Assembly (NCBI GenBank): GCA_016286075.1
Contig: JAEERZ010000117.1
Location: 1-7,028 of the forward strand
Length of the DNA: 7,028 nt
Source: Selenomonadaceae bacterium
Lineage (GTDB): Bacteria > Bacillota > Negativicutes > Selenomonadales > Selenomonadaceae
Direction: 5' to 3'
In this document: positions 5,363-7,028 of the stretch, one piece after another
How positions within the stretch are numbered: the first letter of the stretch is position 1
Layout: each line of letters opens with the position of its first letter
The notes under the pieces: model-generated
Seen by the model: only the letters and a program-made list of their open reading frames with translations
Told to the model about the DNA's origin: nothing
Database searches by the model: none
Translations under genes and position numbers: made by a program

Positions 5363-7028
5363 GTGCTGTATCAAAAGGTGGACACGAATCTGAACTTTGT
5401 CGAGCGCGAGAAGGAGGTGCTCGATTTCTGGAAGAAGAACGCCATCGCGCAGAAGGCCGTCGACCAGCGCGAGGGCTGCGATACCTTCACGTTTTACGAC
5501 GGGCCGCCGACGGCCAACGGTAAGCCGCATATCGGCCATGTGTTGACTCGCGTCATCAAGGACATGCTGCCGCGCTATCAGTCCATGAAGGGCAAGCACG
5601 TCCTGCGCAAAGCCGGCTGGGACACCCATGGCCTGCCTGTCGAGCTGGAGGTCGAGAAGGCTCTCGGCATCAACGGCAAGGAGCAGATCGAGAGCTACGG
5701 CATCGAGCCGTTCATCAAGAAGTGCCGTGAGTCGGTCTGGCAGTATAAGGGCATGTGGGAGGAATTCTCCGACGTGGTCGGCTTCTGGGCGGACATGGAG
5801 CACCCGTATATCACCTATGAAAACGATTATATCGAGTCCGTCTGGTGGGCGCTGAAGGAAATCTGGAAGAAGGGGCTGCTCTACAAAGGCCACAAAGTCG
5901 TCCCGTATTGCCCGCGCTGCGGCACGCCGCTCTCGTCCCATGAGGTGGCGCAGGGGTATAAAGACGTCAAGGAACGCTCGGCCATCGTAAAGTTCAAGGT
6001 CAAAGACGAGGACGCGTACTTCCTCGCGTGGACGACGACGCCCTGGACGCTGCCGTCGAACCTCGCGCTCTGCGTGAATCCCGACGTCGACTATGTGAAG
6101 ATCCGCGTCGGCGAGACCGTCTATTATATGGCGGAGGCCCTTGTCGAGAGCGTGTTCGCGGACAGCGAGGAGCCGCGCGAGGTCTTGGCACGCATGAAGG
6201 GCAAGGAGCTGGAGTACCGCGAGTACGAGCCGCTCTATCCCTTTGCAGTGGGAAAAATCAACAAGAAAGCGTTTATCGTGACCTGCGACGGCTATGTGAC
6301 CACCGAGGACGGCACGGGTATCGTCCACATGGCGCCGGCCTTCGGTGAAGACGACGGCCGCGTCTGCGCGAAGTACGACCTGGCCTTCGTGCAGTTCGTC
6401 GACGCCCACGGCAACATGACAGAGGACACGGATTGGCCCGGCGTCTTCGTCAAGGACGCCGACCCGCTGATCCTGAAGGACCTGAAAATCTCCGGCAAAC
6501 TCCTGAAGGCGCCGGTGTTCGAGCACAGCTATCCGCACTGCTGGCGCTGCGACACGCCGTTGCTCTACTACGCGCGGGAGTCGTGGTTCATCCGCATGAC
6601 GGCGGTCCGCGACGAGCTGATCGCGAACAACGATACCGTGAACTGGATTCCGCCGACCATCGGCAAGGGCCGCTTCGGCGACTGGCTCGAGCATGTGCAG
6701 GATTGGGGCATCAGCCGCAACCGTTACTGGGGCACGCCGCTCAATATCTGGGAGTGCAAATGCGGCTGCCAGCATTCCGTCGGCTCCATCGAGGAGCTGA
6801 AATCCCTTTCCGACAACTGCCCCGACGACATCGAACTGCACCGCCCGTATATCGACAATGTGACGATCAAATGCGAGAAGTGCGGCGGCGAGATGCACCG
6901 CGTGCCGGAGGTCATCGACTGCTGGTTCGACTCCGGCGCGATGCCCTTCGCCCAGTGGCATTATCCGTTCGAGAACAAGGAAATCTTCGACAACCGCTTC
7001 CCGGCGGACTTCATTTCCGAGGCGGTGG
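5363..7028 (+). CDS. ileS: Isoleucyl-tRNA synthetase, type 2 (3' end outside window)
   Basis: This cytoplasmic class I synthetase charges tRNA-Ile. The window holds the first 555 residues of an enzyme that is usually over 1000, with no stop before the edge. The HIGH motif is PPTANGKPHIGHV (48-60). GWDTHGLPVE follows, then CPRCG (183-187) and the start of the editing domain, WTTTPWTLPSN (223-233). HCWRC lies at 392-396. WGISRNRYWGTPLNIWEC and a CKCGC segment (465-469) with a later CEKC (504-507) look like a metal-binding pair. DCWFDSGAMPFAQW (519-532) closes the segment. The 'GKPHIGH' and 'DSGAMPFAQ' wording is that of the type-2 (eukaryote-like) IleRS rather than the E. coli type. The KMSKS loop and anticodon domain are beyond the edge. 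GTG 5363 was chosen because AGGAGGG (5349-5355) lies 7 bases before it. Expression is controlled by the T-box leader immediately upstream. Confidence 0.97.
   Translation, partial: MLYQKVDTNLNFVEREKEVLDFWKKNAIAQKAVDQREGCDTFTFYDGPPTANGKPHIGHVLTRVIKDMLPRYQSMKGKHVLRKAGWDTHGLPVELEVEKALGINGKEQIESYGIEPFIKKCRESVWQYKGMWEEFSDVVGFWADMEHPYITYENDYIESVWWALKEIWKKGLLYKGHKVVPYCPRCGTPLSSHEVAQGYKDVKERSAIVKFKVKDEDAYFLAWTTTPWTLPSNLALCVNPDVDYVKIRVGETVYYMAEALVESVFADSEEPREVLARMKGKELEYREYEPLYPFAVGKINKKAFIVTCDGYVTTEDGTGIVHMAPAFGEDDGRVCAKYDLAFVQFVDAHGNMTEDTDWPGVFVKDADPLILKDLKISGKLLKAPVFEHSYPHCWRCDTPLLYYARESWFIRMTAVRDELIANNDTVNWIPPTIGKGRFGDWLEHVQDWGISRNRYWGTPLNIWECKCGCQHSVGSIEELKSLSDNCPDDIELHRPYIDNVTIKCEKCGGEMHRVPEVIDCWFDSGAMPFAQWHYPFENKEIFDNRFPADFISEAV

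Noticed and set aside
5360..6961. A 533-residue open frame on the minus strand
   Set aside because: It is antisense to ileS, whose frame carries HIGH, editing and DSG motifs in order; the minus-strand product is low-complexity (Arg/Asp/Val/Leu-rich) and mirrors high-GC codon bias.

Overview
The window looks like chromosomal DNA of a moderately GC-rich member of the Bacillota. The evidence is a complete T-box leader in front of ileS, strong GGAGG-type ribosome binding sites, sigma-A-like promoters and intrinsic terminators. A class such as Negativicutes (Selenomonas/Megasphaera/Dialister relatives) would fit the GC content, the type-2 isoleucyl-tRNA synthetase and the FliD-like protein. That placement is an inference, not something the sequence proves. 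I see no insertion sequence, phage gene, tRNA, rRNA or CRISPR array.

Positions 1-1707 hold the end of a compact ABC importer operon of the nitrate/sulfonate/taurine type. It contains the last 55 codons of a probable substrate-binding protein, an ATPase (start overlaps by GTGA) and a permease (start overlaps by ATGA). A strong hairpin with U-tracts on both sides closes the operon. The same hairpin can terminate the gene that converges from the right.

Positions 1712-4007 hold two genes on the minus strand. The first is a 265-residue protein of unknown role whose second half resembles the C-terminal region of the flagellar cap protein FliD. It has its own promoter and strong RBS and is clearly more AT-rich than its neighbours. 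The second is a 441-residue CNNM/CorC-HlyC membrane protein with a CBS pair. A short intergenic region carries two face-to-back promoters, one for CorC (leftward) and one for a TSUP/TauE-type membrane transporter (rightward, 4120-4884).

Positions 4885-5362 lack a protein gene but are rich in structure. A 16-bp perfect inverted repeat encloses three tandem AAAGTAGG units (4944-5008). A promoter at 5050-5078 is followed by an isoleucine T-box riboswitch: loop-E specifier loop, AUC specifier, UGGU tRNA-acceptor bulge, and mutually exclusive antiterminator and terminator. The riboswitch controls ileS, which starts at GTG 5363 and runs off the right edge.

Most of the window is ordinary housekeeping and transport DNA. 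The points most worth a second look are the stand-alone FliD-C-like protein, the non-canonical T-box bulge (UGGUUUA in place of UGGNACC) and the repeat-containing hairpin at 4944-5008.
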